Counted from the stretch's first letter, positions 1 to 8,763 are shown. The stretch: 64,000 nt of DNA from Bradyrhizobium sp. MOS003 (GCF_003020125.1 NZ_PYFW01000014.1:1-64000), one strand, 5' to 3'. Numbers and translations: made by a program. The notes: generated from the letters alone by a model not told the origin.

Positions 1-1
1 G

Positions 2-229
2 TCGTCCGCACGAAGCCTCGGGCTCACAGGGACTACCCGCCCTGCCCGCACCTCTCATGCCGACGCTGCCGCGTCCACCGCAAGCCCGGCTCGCGAACAA
101 GACGACCTCAAGTCGCCCCTCTTGGGTGAGCCGGGATGGGCGACACATACGCCGAAACCGAATTTCGGTAAAGTGGAATATTTTCGCGCGTACGGATTGA
201 CAGAGGGCGACACAGGCGCAGTCTCGTAG
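2..229 (+). CDS. C-terminal end of a gene that begins before the window
   Basis: One forward frame is open from the first bases to a TAG at 227-229, giving about 75 residues. The N-terminal half is Ala/Ser/Thr-rich like a linker. The last 40 residues (with the stretches LLGEPGWATHTPKPNFG and YFRAYGLTEGDTGAVS) have a normal protein-like composition. A hairpin with T/A tracts on both sides follows within 15 bases, as expected at a gene end. The family is not recognised. It could also be chance coding, since the reverse strand is open here as well. Confidence 0.45.
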   Translation, partial: SSARSLGLTGTTRPARTSHADAAASTASPAREQDDLKSPLLGEPGWATHTPKPNFGKVEYFRAYGLTEGDTGAVS

Positions 230-243
230 GGTATCGACGCATC

Positions 244-274
244 AAAAAAGGGCGGCGCCAAGCACCGCCCTTTT
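244..274. terminator. bidirectional rho-independent terminator
   Basis: A 10-bp stem (246-255 paired with 265-274) has a GGGCGG/CCGCCC core and is flanked by an A-run on the left and a T-run on the right, so it can end transcription on both strands. It lies between the forward partial gene ending at 229 and the reverse gene ending at 311. Confidence 0.85.
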
Positions 275-310
275 CGTGCAACCAATCGCGGCCGCGTCGG
301 AGACAGCCGC

Positions 311-712
311 TCAGTAGCCCGGATCGTAATAGAACGGACTGCCGCCGCCGTAATAACCCTGTCCGCCATAATAGCCCTGACCGCCGTAGTAGGGGCGCGG
401 AGCATAATAGCGGTTCTCGTAATAGTCGCGGCGCCGTTGCTCGGCGATCACTCCGCCGATGATACCCGCCGCTGCGCCCATGAAGGCGAGACCTGCGGCG
501 TTCGACCCGCGCCGATAATAGTGCCGACGACGGGCCGCGCTGAAATCGGTGACGTCGGAAGAGCCCTGGCCTGCCGTGACGGGCTGCGCCGACACCGCCC
601 CGGGGGACGCCGCAGCCGAGGGCGATACGGAGGTCGCAACCAATGCCAGGCTTGCGAACGCGGCCAGGACCATCTTGCGGCCGGCTGCGGGAATCACGGG
701 TCCAATAGTCAT
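311..712 (-). CDS. small exported Gly/Tyr-rich protein
   Basis: A 133-residue protein with a hydrophobic signal segment (about residues 13-35, rich in Ala/Leu/Val, ending SAAA). A short helix with Gly/Ala packing follows (AAGLAFMGAAAGIIGGVIAEQ), then a C-terminal tail of Tyr/Gly repeats (YYGGQG twice). The start at 712 is preferred over the longer frame because AGGAAGG lies just upstream and the signal peptide then sits at the N-terminus. Exported proteins with a glycine-zipper-like segment and a Tyr/Gly tail are common in Bradyrhizobium. The function is unknown; a cell-envelope role is inferred from the signal peptide only. Confidence 0.75.
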   Translation of the reverse strand: MTIGPVIPAAGRKMVLAAFASLALVATSVSPSAAASPGAVSAQPVTAGQGSSDVTDFSAARRRHYYRRGSNAAGLAFMGAAAGIIGGVIAEQRRRDYYENRYYAPRPYYGGQGYYGGQGYYGGGSPFYYDPGY

Positions 713-1016
713 TTTTGACCTTCCTAAAATCTTGCCGATGCTCTTGCCAAAGGTAGGGATCTGCAAACCTGATTCAATGCGCAACCCGTCGAGATAGTTT
801 CATGCTCGCGGCAATACGCCACGCTTTGAACGATTATAAACCAAACGGTCGAATCCCAGCTTGAACCACCGAACCTGAGCGGATAATGAACAGCCGCACC
901 GTTTTTCGGTCGCCGTAAGCGTTTTACGTGAACCAACGCATCAACCGACGCCGTCGGGATCGATGCCATTTTCAGGGTTCACCGTGACTGACGCGTCCTT
1001 TTCCAAGAGAAATCAG
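713..1016. other. divergent intergenic region
   Basis: This region of about 300 bases separates two divergent genes and should hold both promoters. No RNA gene, repeat or clear operator was recognised. The only defined sites are ribosome-binding sequences at its two ends (AGGAAGG for the reverse gene, AAGAGA for the forward gene). Confidence 0.4.
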
Positions 1017-1274
1017 ATGATTGTGGTTCGCAAACTGCCGGCGCGCTATGCGCCGATCGTGATGCCGTTCGTGCTCTCCATCCTCATGACGGCCGTGGTG
1101 TCGGTCATTGCGACGCTTCGGAGCCTGGGAGCGACGCCGGCGTTCCTCGCGACCTGGCCCGGCGCCTGGGCACTGTCCTGGCTGGTGGCCTTTCCGACGC
1201 TGCTGCTGGTGCTGCCGCTGGTCCGGCGGATCGTGACGCTGGTCGTCGCGGCCCCGCCTCAACCAGGCCGATAG
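1017..1274 (+). CDS. DUF2798-type small membrane protein
   Basis: An 85-residue protein with two hydrophobic segments: about residues 13-33 (IVMPFVLSILMTAVVSVIA) and 48-70 (WALSWLVAFPTLLLVLPLV). The R-YAPIVMPFVLSILMT opening and the W-SWLVAFP motif fit the DUF2798 family of two-helix inner-membrane proteins of unknown function. The start at 1017 is chosen over the upstream ATG at 963 because AAGAGA precedes it and the family begins close to the first helix. It ends seven bases before the convergent channel gene. Confidence 0.75.
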   Translation: MIVVRKLPARYAPIVMPFVLSILMTAVVSVIATLRSLGATPAFLATWPGAWALSWLVAFPTLLLVLPLVRRIVTLVVAAPPQPGR

Positions 1275-1281
1275 AAGGCGC

Positions 1282-3045
1282 CTACGACAACGCGCCCAAC
1301 ACCCCGCGCGTCGCCTTGTCGATCTCTTCGACATAGCGGCGGCGGGCAAAGGTCTCGGTGAGGAAGCCGACCACCTTGCGGCTGTCGGTGGAATCGACCA
1401 CCGCCAGCATCTCGGCTTCGGCCTCGTCGAACACCGCCATGGCCGACTTCACGTTCATTTCCGGGATCAGCACGATGTCGGTCAGGCGGGCGAGCTCGAT
1501 CACCTGGATCTCGTCGGCGATGGTGTCGAGATCGCTGGAGAACAAATCGGGCAGCATGACGAGACCGACATATTCGTCCGAATTGTTGACGATGACGATA
1601 CCGGGCCGCGATCCCAGCACGAACTCGCGGCGCACCGCGGCGATCGTCGTCGTCGAGGGCACCTTGCCGACGTCGGAGCGCATCAGCCGCTCGACGGTGA
1701 GATTGCGCAGCCAGCCGACGTCGTTGGCGCTGCGGATGGTCTCGCCGCGCAGATGCAGGCGCCAGGTCGAGAAGGAATGGCCGAACATGAAGCGGACGCA
1801 GATCGAGGTGACGATGCAGCCGGCGAGCACCACGGCGGTGACGTCGACGTTGCGGGTCATCTCGAGCACCAGGAACGACATGGTCAGGGGGCCGCCGACG
1901 ATGGCGACACCGAGCGTCGCCATGCCCGTCAGCATCGCGACCAGCGGATCGATGGCGAAGTTCGGGCTGATCAGGAGTAGCACCGCGGCAAAGAACTTGC
2001 CGATCAGGCTGCCGACGAACAGCGACGCGAAGAACAGGCCGCCGCGGAAGCCCGAGGCGAGCGAGATCAGGCAGGCCGTCACCTTCAGGGCGATGATCAG
2101 CGCGATCAGGCCGATCGTCATGTCGTGAAACAGATCGAGCACCATGGCGCCATGGCCGGCCGCCAGCACCTGCGGGGTAATGATGGCAAAGCCGCCGACG
2201 ATGAGCCCCCCGGCCACCGGGCGGAGCCAGACCGGCAACCAGGCGAACAGCCGCTCGAACATCGGCGAGGAGCGCATCACGGCGATGCCGACGCCGCTGG
2301 TGATGAGCGCAAGCCCGATCAGCGCCAGATATTGCTCGACGCCGACGGCGCTGACCTTGGGGATCTCCAGCGAGTATGGCGCGCCACCGAGCCATTGCGC
2401 GGTCAAGGCGCCGGCAAGCGAGGCTGCCAGGATCGGGGCCGCGCTGCCGACCGAGTAGACGCCGACGATCAACTCACAGGCATAGAAGGCGCCGGTGATC
2501 GGCGCGCCGAACGCCGCCGCGATCGCCGCTGCAGCGCCGCATCCGACCATCAGGCGCAGATCGTTGCGGCGCAGATTGAAGAACTTGCCGAACAGCGAGG
2601 CGATCCCCGAGCCGATCTGGGTATAGCCCGCCTCGAGACCGACCGAGGCGCCGCAGCCGTTGGAGATCAGCGTCTGGCTCGACACGATGACACTGTCGCG
2701 CATCGACAGATTGCCGCCGCGCAGCGCGTTGGCCTCGATCGGATCGACCGCGTTCGAAATCTTCATCCGCCGCCGCGACCATTCCATGATGCCGAGCGCC
2801 AGCCCGCCGAGCGCGGGTGCGATCAGCGCGGCCCACGGACTGACGCTCGCGTGGGCCGACAAGTGGACATCGACGGGAATTCCATAGATCACCACATGCG
2901 CGATCTGGGCGATGTGCGCCATCAGCGTCACCACCGCGCCCGCCAGCGTGCCGATCACCAGCGACAGCGGGATCAGGTAGAACTCGTTGCTGCGCAGGAG
3001 GGCGCGCAGCCGAACCATGGTGCGGTTCGTCCCTTTGCCATCCAT
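1282..3045 (-). CDS. ClC-family chloride channel/antiporter with CBS domains
   Basis: A 587-residue integral membrane protein that would move chloride, probably in exchange for protons, across the inner membrane. The ClC core spans about residues 15-430. The segment SVGLEAGYTQIGSG keeps the gating glutamate of the G-x-E-x-P region (here followed by Ala-Gly), the GAPITGAFYA helix is present, and GFRGGLFFASLF stands for the G-x-F-x-P motif. A pair of CBS-like regulatory domains fills the last 130 residues. The frame is open upstream through the neighbouring aldolase, but that part is a shadow. ATG at 3045 (or 3018) begins just before the first membrane segment. It lies 35 bases after the aldolase gene and may be cotranscribed with it. 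Confidence 0.87.
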   Translation of the reverse strand: MDGKGTNRTMVRLRALLRSNEFYLIPLSLVIGTLAGAVVTLMAHIAQIAHVVIYGIPVDVHLSAHASVSPWAALIAPALGGLALGIMEWSRRRMKISNAVDPIEANALRGGNLSMRDSVIVSSQTLISNGCGASVGLEAGYTQIGSGIASLFGKFFNLRRNDLRLMVGCGAAAAIAAAFGAPITGAFYACELIVGVYSVGSAAPILAASLAGALTAQWLGGAPYSLEIPKVSAVGVEQYLALIGLALITSGVGIAVMRSSPMFERLFAWLPVWLRPVAGGLIVGGFAIITPQVLAAGHGAMVLDLFHDMTIGLIALIIALKVTACLISLASGFRGGLFFASLFVGSLIGKFFAAVLLLISPNFAIDPLVAMLTGMATLGVAIVGGPLTMSFLVLEMTRNVDVTAVVLAGCIVTSICVRFMFGHSFSTWRLHLRGETIRSANDVGWLRNLTVERLMRSDVGKVPSTTTIAAVRREFVLGSRPGIVIVNNSDEYVGLVMLPDLFSSDLDTIADEIQVIELARLTDIVLIPEMNVKSAMAVFDEAEAEMLAVVDSTDSRKVVGFLTETFARRRYVEEIDKATRGVLGALS

Positions 3046-3080
3046 AAAATGCTTGATCCGCAGCAACACCTTCTGCCGCC

Positions 3081-3734
3081 CTACCCTTCCGACAGGCCGT
3101 AGCCGGCCATGCGCTGGCGGACCCGCTCGATCTCGGCGCTGGCGAGCAGCGGCGGTTGTCCGATCTGGAGGCAGCCGTGATATTGCCGCGCCAACGTTTC
3201 GACCTCGACGGCGAGCCACATCGCCTTGTCCAGCGTCTTGCCGATCGCGATCATGCCGTGATGGTCCAGCAGGCAGGCAAGCCGCCCGTCCAGCGCCCGC
3301 ACCGCATGTTCGGACAGCTCCACGGTTCCGAACGTCGCATAGGGCGCGCAGCGGATGCTGTCGCCGCCGGCCGCCGCGATCATGTAGTGCACCGGAGGAA
3401 TGTCCATGCCCATGATCGCCAGGATGGTGCAATAGGTCGGATGCGCATGCACGACGGCGTTGACGTCATCCCGCGACTTCAGGATGTCGCGATGAAAGCG
3501 CCATTCGCTCGACGGCTTCTGATCGGGCGCGTGCGCGCCGTCCATGGTCATGAAGACGATCTGGTCCGGGGTCATGGCCTCATAGGGCACGCTGGTCGGC
3601 GTGACCAGGAGCCCGTCCACATGCCGGACGGAGATATTGCCCGATGTGCCCTGGTTGATGCCGAGCGCGTTCATGCGCCGGCAGGCATCGATGATGGCCT
3701 GTCTCTTGGCGGGCTCGTCCGCTGTCATCGACAT
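3081..3734 (-). CDS. class II aldolase/adducin family protein
   Basis: A 217-residue cytosolic enzyme of the fuculose-phosphate aldolase/ribulose-phosphate epimerase fold. Recognisable landmarks are GTSGNISVR (phosphate-binding loop), TPTSVPYE, the metal-binding VVHAHPTYCT segment with two histidines, and LLDHHGMIAIG with two more. SSEWRFHRDI supplies the usual catalytic-region glutamate. The length is normal for the family. Such zinc enzymes cleave sugar phosphates to a triose or glycolaldehyde plus dihydroxyacetone phosphate; the substrate here cannot be read from sequence. AGGA lies upstream of the ATG at 3734. Next on the same strand is the ClC gene. Confidence 0.88.
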   Translation of the reverse strand: MSMTADEPAKRQAIIDACRRMNALGINQGTSGNISVRHVDGLLVTPTSVPYEAMTPDQIVFMTMDGAHAPDQKPSSEWRFHRDILKSRDDVNAVVHAHPTYCTILAIMGMDIPPVHYMIAAAGGDSIRCAPYATFGTVELSEHAVRALDGRLACLLDHHGMIAIGKTLDKAMWLAVEVETLARQYHGCLQIGQPPLLASAEIERVRQRMAGYGLSEG

Positions 3735-3863
3735 CCCGATTTCCTGACGATCGTCTTGTCAGACCCGAAGTACGTCAAAGCAATATGGCAGCGCAAGCGA
3801 AAGCGGCCGCCACCTCGTCGCCCTTCCTGCCAAATCACGAAATGGACGGCAAAATCGACGAAT

Positions 3864-4147
3864 TCACGGATTGTCGCAGCCCTTTGGCAGGCTGGTCCGG
3901 ATGGCCGCAATCCCGTTGATCACGCATTGCACGATAGGCCGCGAGCAGCATGCCGAGGACGCGCGAGAGCACGGCATTTCCGGCGCGCCCGAGGGTCTTG
4001 ACGATCAGTAGCGCCGAGACGAAGCACATCATGCAAAGCAGGCAGACCGAGAGGACGACCGCGATGATCATCGCGAGCCTCGCCCCATAGCCGGGCGTCG
4101 CCCGACAGCAGCAGCGTGACGAAAGCAGACAGGGCGAAATAGAGCGT
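3864..4147 (-). pseudogene. decayed marC-family membrane protein gene
   Basis: The reverse strand encodes the typical C-terminus of MarC/UPF0056 proteins: LGRAGNAVLSRVLGMLLAAY in one frame, then, after a net +1 shift near 3938, VQCVINGIAAIRTSLP in another frame, ending at TGA 3864-3866. Upstream, at about 4085-4147, another frame reads LYFALSAFVTLLLSG, like the family's N-terminus. The two pieces are almost adjacent, so roughly 100 central residues appear to be missing. No intact reading frame joins them. The C-terminal match is convincing; the N-terminal match is short and tentative. Confidence 0.65.
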
Positions 4148-4391
4148 GTGCCGGCAAGATCCTTCGGGCGCGGGAACGATGGCTGGCGGGCTGACTTAGC
4201 CCGGCGAGTGCGGCGCAGCTCGATCGCAACACCGAGGCGCTACACCGCCAGGAAGATCCCTACAAGCGCCCGACCTGAGCGATCTCTGCGCTCGCCGGTT
4301 GCAGTTTGGAACTTTCATTCATCAAACGGCTTTGATCGCCCGAGGATTGAGGAAGGCGACGCCTTCCCGTGTGACCTCAAGAGGAGGACGT

Positions 4392-4958
4392 ATGGCTAAA
4401 CAAGCAAAGAAGCGCACCACCAAGAAAACCGCCGCGCGACGACCGCGCCAGGCTCCCAAGATGCTCAGCGACCTATTCCTGGAGACGCTGAAGGACATCT
4501 ATTTCGCCGAGAACAAGATCCTCAAGACCCTGCCCAAGATGGCCAAGGCCGCAAACTCGAAGCAGCTCGCTGCGGCCTTCAACAAGCATCTGCGTGAGAC
4601 CCAGGGTCAGGTCAAGCGTCTGGAGCAGATCTTCAAGATGCTGGGCAAGCCGGCGCGCGGCAAGCCCTGCGAGGCCATCAACGGCATCACCGACGAGGGC
4701 GCCGAGATCATGAAGGACTTCAAGGGCGCCCCGGCGCTCGATGCGGGCCTGCTCGCGGCCGCGCAGGCGGTCGAGCATTACGAGATCTCCCGCTATGGCA
4801 CGCTGCGCACCTGGGCCGAGGAGCTCGGCATGCAGGACGCGGCAAGGCTGCTTCAGGCGACGCTGGACGAGGAAGAGGCGACCGACCATGCGCTGACCGA
4901 GCTTGCGACGTCCGTGATCAACCTCGAAGCCGAACAAGAGTACCGCGACGCGGCCTGA
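4392..4958 (+). CDS. YciF/YciE-type DUF892 ferritin-like protein
   Basis: A 188-residue protein with a basic, Lys/Arg/Thr-rich leader (residues 1-25), which could bind nucleic acid. A four-helix DUF892 domain follows, with the family landmarks LKDIYFAENKI, HLRETQGQVKRLEQIF, AVEHYEISRYGTLR and ATLDEEEATDHALTEL. Conserved Glu/His residues in those helices bind a di-metal centre in structurally known relatives. Members are linked to stress responses; the exact reaction is unknown. The start at 4392 is chosen because GAGGAGG precedes it. It stands alone, followed by its own terminator. Confidence 0.9.
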   Translation: MAKQAKKRTTKKTAARRPRQAPKMLSDLFLETLKDIYFAENKILKTLPKMAKAANSKQLAAAFNKHLRETQGQVKRLEQIFKMLGKPARGKPCEAINGITDEGAEIMKDFKGAPALDAGLLAAAQAVEHYEISRYGTLRTWAEELGMQDAARLLQATLDEEEATDHALTELATSVINLEAEQEYRDAA

Positions 4959-4981
4959 CCCGCGCCCCCTTACGATGACAG

Positions 4982-5008
4982 AACGCCGCGGCACCTGCCG
5001 CGGCGTTT
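4982..5008 (+). terminator. rho-independent terminator after the DUF892 gene
   Basis: A perfect 12-bp stem (4982-4993 with 4996-5007, core GCCGCGG/CCGCGGC) has a two-base loop and is followed by a short T-rich tract, 24 bases after the stop codon. Confidence 0.85.
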
Positions 5009-5111
5009 GTTTGTGCGATCGCACGGCGGCGCATGGCACGTCAGCGCCACGGCACTGGACTTCCCGGGAACCAGCCCCATATGCAGGCTTTCCCATCCCT
5101 GAGCCCGCATC

Positions 5112-5495
5112 ATGCAACCGAAGAATCCCCTCGACTGGATGCTGTCCGAAGCCCTGGACCAGCTGACGCGCGCCGATCGGCTGCGCCAGCAGTTCGGCCG
5201 TCAGGAAGCCTGCTGGGAGCCGCCGATCGACGTGCTCGAAACCGAGCACGAGCTGCTGATCCTGGTCGCGCTTCCGGGCGTCAATCCTGACAATGTCGAG
5301 ACGGTCATTCATGACGGCGTGCTCGTCGTCTCCGGCCAGCGCACGCTTCCGCCGGAGCTTCGCAAGGCCCGCATCCACCGGCTCGAGCTGCCGCAGGGCC
5401 GCTTCGAGCGACGCATCGCGCTTCCCGTCGGCCGCTACGCCATCAGCCGTTTCGTGATGGACGGCTGCGTCGCGCTGCGTCTCGCCAAATCCTGA
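5112..5495 (+). CDS. Hsp20/alpha-crystallin family small heat-shock protein
   Basis: A 127-residue cytosolic holdase chaperone. The alpha-crystallin domain runs from about residue 36 (WEPPIDVLETEHELLILVALPG) to the end. VLVVSGQR is the usual strand and HRLELPQGRFERRIALP is the hallmark A-x-x-x-n-G-v-L equivalent segment. The C-terminal extension with an I-x-I motif is missing, so it may assemble differently from classical Hsp20. It ends eight bases before lon, and the pair reads as a heat-shock operon of chaperone plus protease. Confidence 0.9.
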   Translation: MQPKNPLDWMLSEALDQLTRADRLRQQFGRQEACWEPPIDVLETEHELLILVALPGVNPDNVETVIHDGVLVVSGQRTLPPELRKARIHRLELPQGRFERRIALPVGRYAISRFVMDGCVALRLAKS

Positions 5496-5503
5496 GGTCG
5501 ATC

Positions 5504-7888
5504 ATGGCCACCGAACAGATGAACAACGAACAGACCAATAACGACGTGAAGATCCCCGACGACGCGCTGATCATCATCCCCGTGCGCGAGATGGTGCTGT
5601 TCCCCGGCGCCATCGCGCCGATCGCGATCGCGCGGCCGAAGTCGGTTGCCGCCGCGCAGCAGGCGCTGCGCGAGCAGCGGCCGATCGGCATCGTCCTGCA
5701 GCGCAGTCCCGAGACCGAGGAGCCGGGCCCGGACGATCTCTATCGCGTCGCGACCATCGCCAACATCGTGCGCTACATCACGGCACCCGACGGCACGCAT
5801 CACATCGTCTGCCAGGGCGTGCAGCGCGCACGCATCCTCGACTTCCTGCCGGGCACCCCGTTCCCGGCCGCGCGGATCCAGCAGATCCCGGAGCCGACCA
5901 CGACCTCGCCCGAGATCGAGGCGCGCGCGCTGAACCTGCAGCGCCAGGCGATCGAGGCGATCGAGCTGCTGCCACAGGCACCGCCCGAGCTGGCCGCGAT
6001 GTTCCAGGGCACCACTGCGCCCGGCGCGCTGGCGGACCTGGCGACCTCGTTCATGGACATCAAGCCGCAGGACAAGCAGGAGGTGCTGGAGACCATCGAC
6101 CTCGCCTTGCGGGTCGAGAAGGTGTCGAAGCATCTGGCCGAGCGGCTGGAGGTGCTGCGCATCAGCAATGAAATCGGCCAGAAGACCCGCGCCAGCTTCG
6201 ACGAGCGGCAGCGCGAGGCGATCCTGCGCGAGCAGATGGCGACGATCCAGCGCCAGCTGGGCGAAGGCGACGGCAAGGCGGCCGAGGTCGCCGAGCTGAC
6301 GGCTGCCATCGCCAAGGCCAACATGCCGCCCGAGGCGGACGCGCACGCGAAGAAGGAGCTGCGCCGCTACGAGCGCATGCCCGAGGCCGCCGGCGAAGCC
6401 GGCATGGTCCGCACGTACCTCGACTGGCTGATCGAGCTGCCTTGGGCGCTGCCCGAGGAGAAGCCGATCGACATCAAGGCGGCACGGGCCATCCTGGATG
6501 CCGATCATTTCGGCCTCGAGAAGATCAAGGGCCGGATCATCGAATATCTGGCGGTGCGCAAGCTGGCCCCGCAGGGCAAGGCGCCGATCCTGTGCTTCGT
6601 CGGTCCGCCCGGCGTCGGCAAGACCTCGCTCGGCCAGTCCATCGCACGCGCGATGGATCGCCCCTTCGTGCGCGTCAGCCTGGGCGGCGTGCATGACGAG
6701 GCCGAGATCCGCGGTCACCGCCGCACCTATATCGGCGCGCTTCCTGGCAACATCATCCAGGGCATCAAGAAGGCCGGCAGCCGCAACTGCGTCATGATGC
6801 TGGACGAGATCGACAAGATGGGCCGTGGCGTGCAGGGCGATCCCTCGGCCGCCATGCTGGAGGTGCTCGACCCCGAGCAGAACGGGACGTTCCGGGACAA
6901 TTACCTGGCCGTGCCCTTCGACCTCTCGCGCGTGGTGTTCATCGCGACCGCCAACATGCTGGACCAGATCCCGGGCCCGCTGCTGGACCGCATGGAGCTG
7001 ATCAGCCTCGCCGGCTACACCGAAGAGGAGAAGCTGGAGATCGCTAAGCGCTATCTGGTGCGGCGGCAGCTTGAGGCCAACGGCTTGACGGCCGAGCAGG
7101 CCGAGATCGAGCCGGAGGCGCTGAAGCTGGTGGTCAAGGGCTACACCCGCGAGGCCGGCGTGCGTAACCTCGAGCGCGAAATCGGCAAGCTGTTCCGCCA
7201 TGCCGCGGTGCAGGTCGCCGAGGGCTCGGCTGCCAAGGTCGTGGTGGGAGTGAAGGACATCGCCACCGTGCTCGGCCAGCCGCGCTTCGAGGGCGAGATC
7301 GCGCAGCGCACCAGCGTTCCGGGCGTGGCCACCGGCCTTGCCTGGACGCCTGTCGGCGGCGACATCCTGTTCATCGAGGCCTCGCGCGTCCCGGGCCGGG
7401 GCGGCATGATCCTGACCGGTCAGCTCGGCGAGGTCATGCGCGAGAGCGTGCAGGCTGCGCTGACGCTGGTGAAGAGCAAGGCCACGCAGCTCGGCATCGA
7501 TCAGTCGGTGTTCGAGAAGAGCGACATCCACGTTCACGTTCCGGCGGGCGCAACCCCGAAGGACGGACCGAGCGCGGGCGTTGCGATGTTCACGGCGCTG
7601 ACGTCCCTGCTCACCAACCGCACGGTGCGCAGCGACACCGCCATGACCGGCGAGATCTCGCTGCGCGGCCTGGTGCTGCCGGTCGGTGGCATCAAGGAGA
7701 AGGTGGTGGCTGCGGCCGCTGCCGGCCTGAAGCGGGTGATGCTGCCGGCGCGCAACAAGCGGGACTATGACGACATCCCGAAGAGCGCGCGGGACAACCT
7801 CGAATTCATCTGGCTGGAGCGCGTCGACGAAGCCATCGCCGCCGCGCTCGAGCCGGTCGAAGCTCAAATCGGTGCAGCGGCGGAGTGA
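5504..7888 (+). CDS. lon: ATP-dependent Lon protease (accessory copy)
   Basis: A 794-residue cytosolic AAA+ serine protease. It has an N-terminal LON substrate-binding domain (about 20-215), a coiled linker, an AAA+ module with Walker A GPPGVGKTS at 367-375 and Walker B VMMLDEIDKM, and a C-terminal protease domain with the Ser690/Lys731 dyad in PKDGPSAG and GGIKEK. All catalytic motifs are intact. Housekeeping alphaproteobacterial Lon is usually preceded by clpX and followed by hupB. Here the gene instead follows an hsp20, so it is probably a second, stress-linked Lon. A short 51-residue gene follows at once. Confidence 0.93.
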   Translation: MATEQMNNEQTNNDVKIPDDALIIIPVREMVLFPGAIAPIAIARPKSVAAAQQALREQRPIGIVLQRSPETEEPGPDDLYRVATIANIVRYITAPDGTHHIVCQGVQRARILDFLPGTPFPAARIQQIPEPTTTSPEIEARALNLQRQAIEAIELLPQAPPELAAMFQGTTAPGALADLATSFMDIKPQDKQEVLETIDLALRVEKVSKHLAERLEVLRISNEIGQKTRASFDERQREAILREQMATIQRQLGEGDGKAAEVAELTAAIAKANMPPEADAHAKKELRRYERMPEAAGEAGMVRTYLDWLIELPWALPEEKPIDIKAARAILDADHFGLEKIKGRIIEYLAVRKLAPQGKAPILCFVGPPGVGKTSLGQSIARAMDRPFVRVSLGGVHDEAEIRGHRRTYIGALPGNIIQGIKKAGSRNCVMMLDEIDKMGRGVQGDPSAAMLEVLDPEQNGTFRDNYLAVPFDLSRVVFIATANMLDQIPGPLLDRMELISLAGYTEEEKLEIAKRYLVRRQLEANGLTAEQAEIEPEALKLVVKGYTREAGVRNLEREIGKLFRHAAVQVAEGSAAKVVVGVKDIATVLGQPRFEGEIAQRTSVPGVATGLAWTPVGGDILFIEASRVPGRGGMILTGQLGEVMRESVQAALTLVKSKATQLGIDQSVFEKSDIHVHVPAGATPKDGPSAGVAMFTALTSLLTNRTVRSDTAMTGEISLRGLVLPVGGIKEKVVAAAAAGLKRVMLPARNKRDYDDIPKSARDNLEFIWLERVDEAIAAALEPVEAQIGAAAE

Positions 7889-7893
7889 GTACG

Positions 7894-8049
7894 ATGAAGA
7901 AACTGCTGGAAAACGCGAAGCGATCGCGGAAGACGCAGAAGCTGCGCCAATTGCTGGATCGTGCCATCGACCGGGTGCGCGATGCGCTTGCAGGGCCCGA
8001 ACCGCGGCTTCAGCCGATCCCGGTCCGGGTGAAGCGCCGCAAGGGTTGA
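7894..8049 (+). CDS. small basic protein following Lon
   Basis: A 51-residue protein (begins MKKLLENAKRSRKTQ, ends PVRVKRRKG) whose start lies five bases after the lon stop, with the stop region GGAGTGAG providing a ribosome-binding sequence. It is very basic and largely helical in appearance (KLRQLLDRAIDRVRDAL). The close spacing and the strong terminator right behind it support a real third gene of the hsp20-lon unit. No family recognised. Confidence 0.65.
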   Translation: MKKLLENAKRSRKTQKLRQLLDRAIDRVRDALAGPEPRLQPIPVRVKRRKG

Positions 8050-8085
8050 GCCCTCCGTCTCAGGCCCTCGCAGCTGCCCCAATCA

Positions 8086-8115
8086 AAAGGCCCCCTCCTA
8101 CCCGAGGGGGCCTTT
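8086..8115. terminator. bidirectional terminator between the lon unit and the HU gene
   Basis: A perfect 12-bp stem (8086-8097 with 8104-8115), core GGCCCCC/GGGGGCC, has AAA and TTT at its ends. It lies between the convergent 51-residue gene and the HU gene. Confidence 0.88.
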
Positions 8116-8121
8116 GCGTTG

Positions 8122-8424
8122 TTAGCCCACGGCGTCCTTGGCCGCCTTGACCGGGCGGGCGCGGACGATCTTGCGGGCCGGCTTGGCCTTGAACATCATC
8201 TCTTCACCCGTGAACGGGTTGGTGCCCTTGCGAGCCTTGGTCGCGGGCTTCTTGATGACCACGAACTTGGCGAAGCCCGGCACCAGGAACAGGCCGTTCT
8301 TCTTGAGCTCCTTGTGACCGACGTCGGTCAGCGTCTCCATGACGTTCTTGACGTCGCGCTTGGAAAGCTCGGTAGCGGTCGCAATCTTTTCGATCAGCTG
8401 CGATTTGGACATTTGGGTTGCCAT
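8122..8424 (-). CDS. HU-family histone-like DNA-binding protein
   Basis: A 100-residue nucleoid protein with the HU/IHF fold: the helical part MSKSQLIEKIATATELSKRD, then the beta arm GFAKFVVIKKPATKARKGTNPFTGEEMMFKAKPARK, in which the canonical A-R-x-G-x-N-P-x-T-G signature is clear. A short Arg/Lys/Ala-rich tail is longer than in E. coli HU. The start at 8424 follows GGAGA. It is transcribed alone toward the lon terminator. Confidence 0.92.
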   Translation of the reverse strand: MATQMSKSQLIEKIATATELSKRDVKNVMETLTDVGHKELKKNGLFLVPGFAKFVVIKKPATKARKGTNPFTGEEMMFKAKPARKIVRARPVKAAKDAVG

Positions 8425-8763
8425 CGTGTCTCCTCTGATTCGTGACGGCTGCATATTAGACGAACCTGCGAAGGCCTATAGCCTTCTGCACAGTTTTGTC
8501 GCGGTTTTACGGGCATTTTTGGCCTTCTGTGGCAAAAAACCCTGCATTTTAGCCACTTCCGGTGCGGGAGAAGCCTCGAGCAGCGGGTTTTGCCTTGTTT
8601 CAAAGGCCCGCACGACATCTTGCTAGAACTGATTCGCCGCTTTCGACAAGCGTCGATCGGCCTCTTTGTGAAAGGACGGTCGTGTTTCACCCTGAAAAAT
8701 AAGGGTCGGAGCGCATGTCGCCCGTCTTCCTCCCCGTAAAACAAGGAGAAAGTGGGCGATCGG
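8425..8763. other. intergenic region upstream of the HU gene
   Basis: About 340 bases between the HU start and the end of the reverse-strand thiolase gene. It is locally more AT-rich than its surroundings (for example 8490-8540), as fits a strong promoter for HU. No RNA gene, repeat or operator was recognised. Confidence 0.4.

Noticed and set aside
1..300. Possible structured RNA at the left edge
   Set aside because: No conserved tmRNA or RNase P core could be matched, and a forward coding frame plus terminator explains the region better.
1259..2395. Long reverse-strand frame overlapping the ClC channel gene
   Set aside because: It is a frame shadow of the channel gene: Arg-rich, repetitive composition and no family motifs, while the overlapping frame has clear ClC signatures.
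5435..7867. 810-codon reverse frame opposite lon
   Set aside because: Its His/Arg/Asp/Leu-rich composition is typical of the complement of a GC-rich gene; the forward frame has all Lon motifs.
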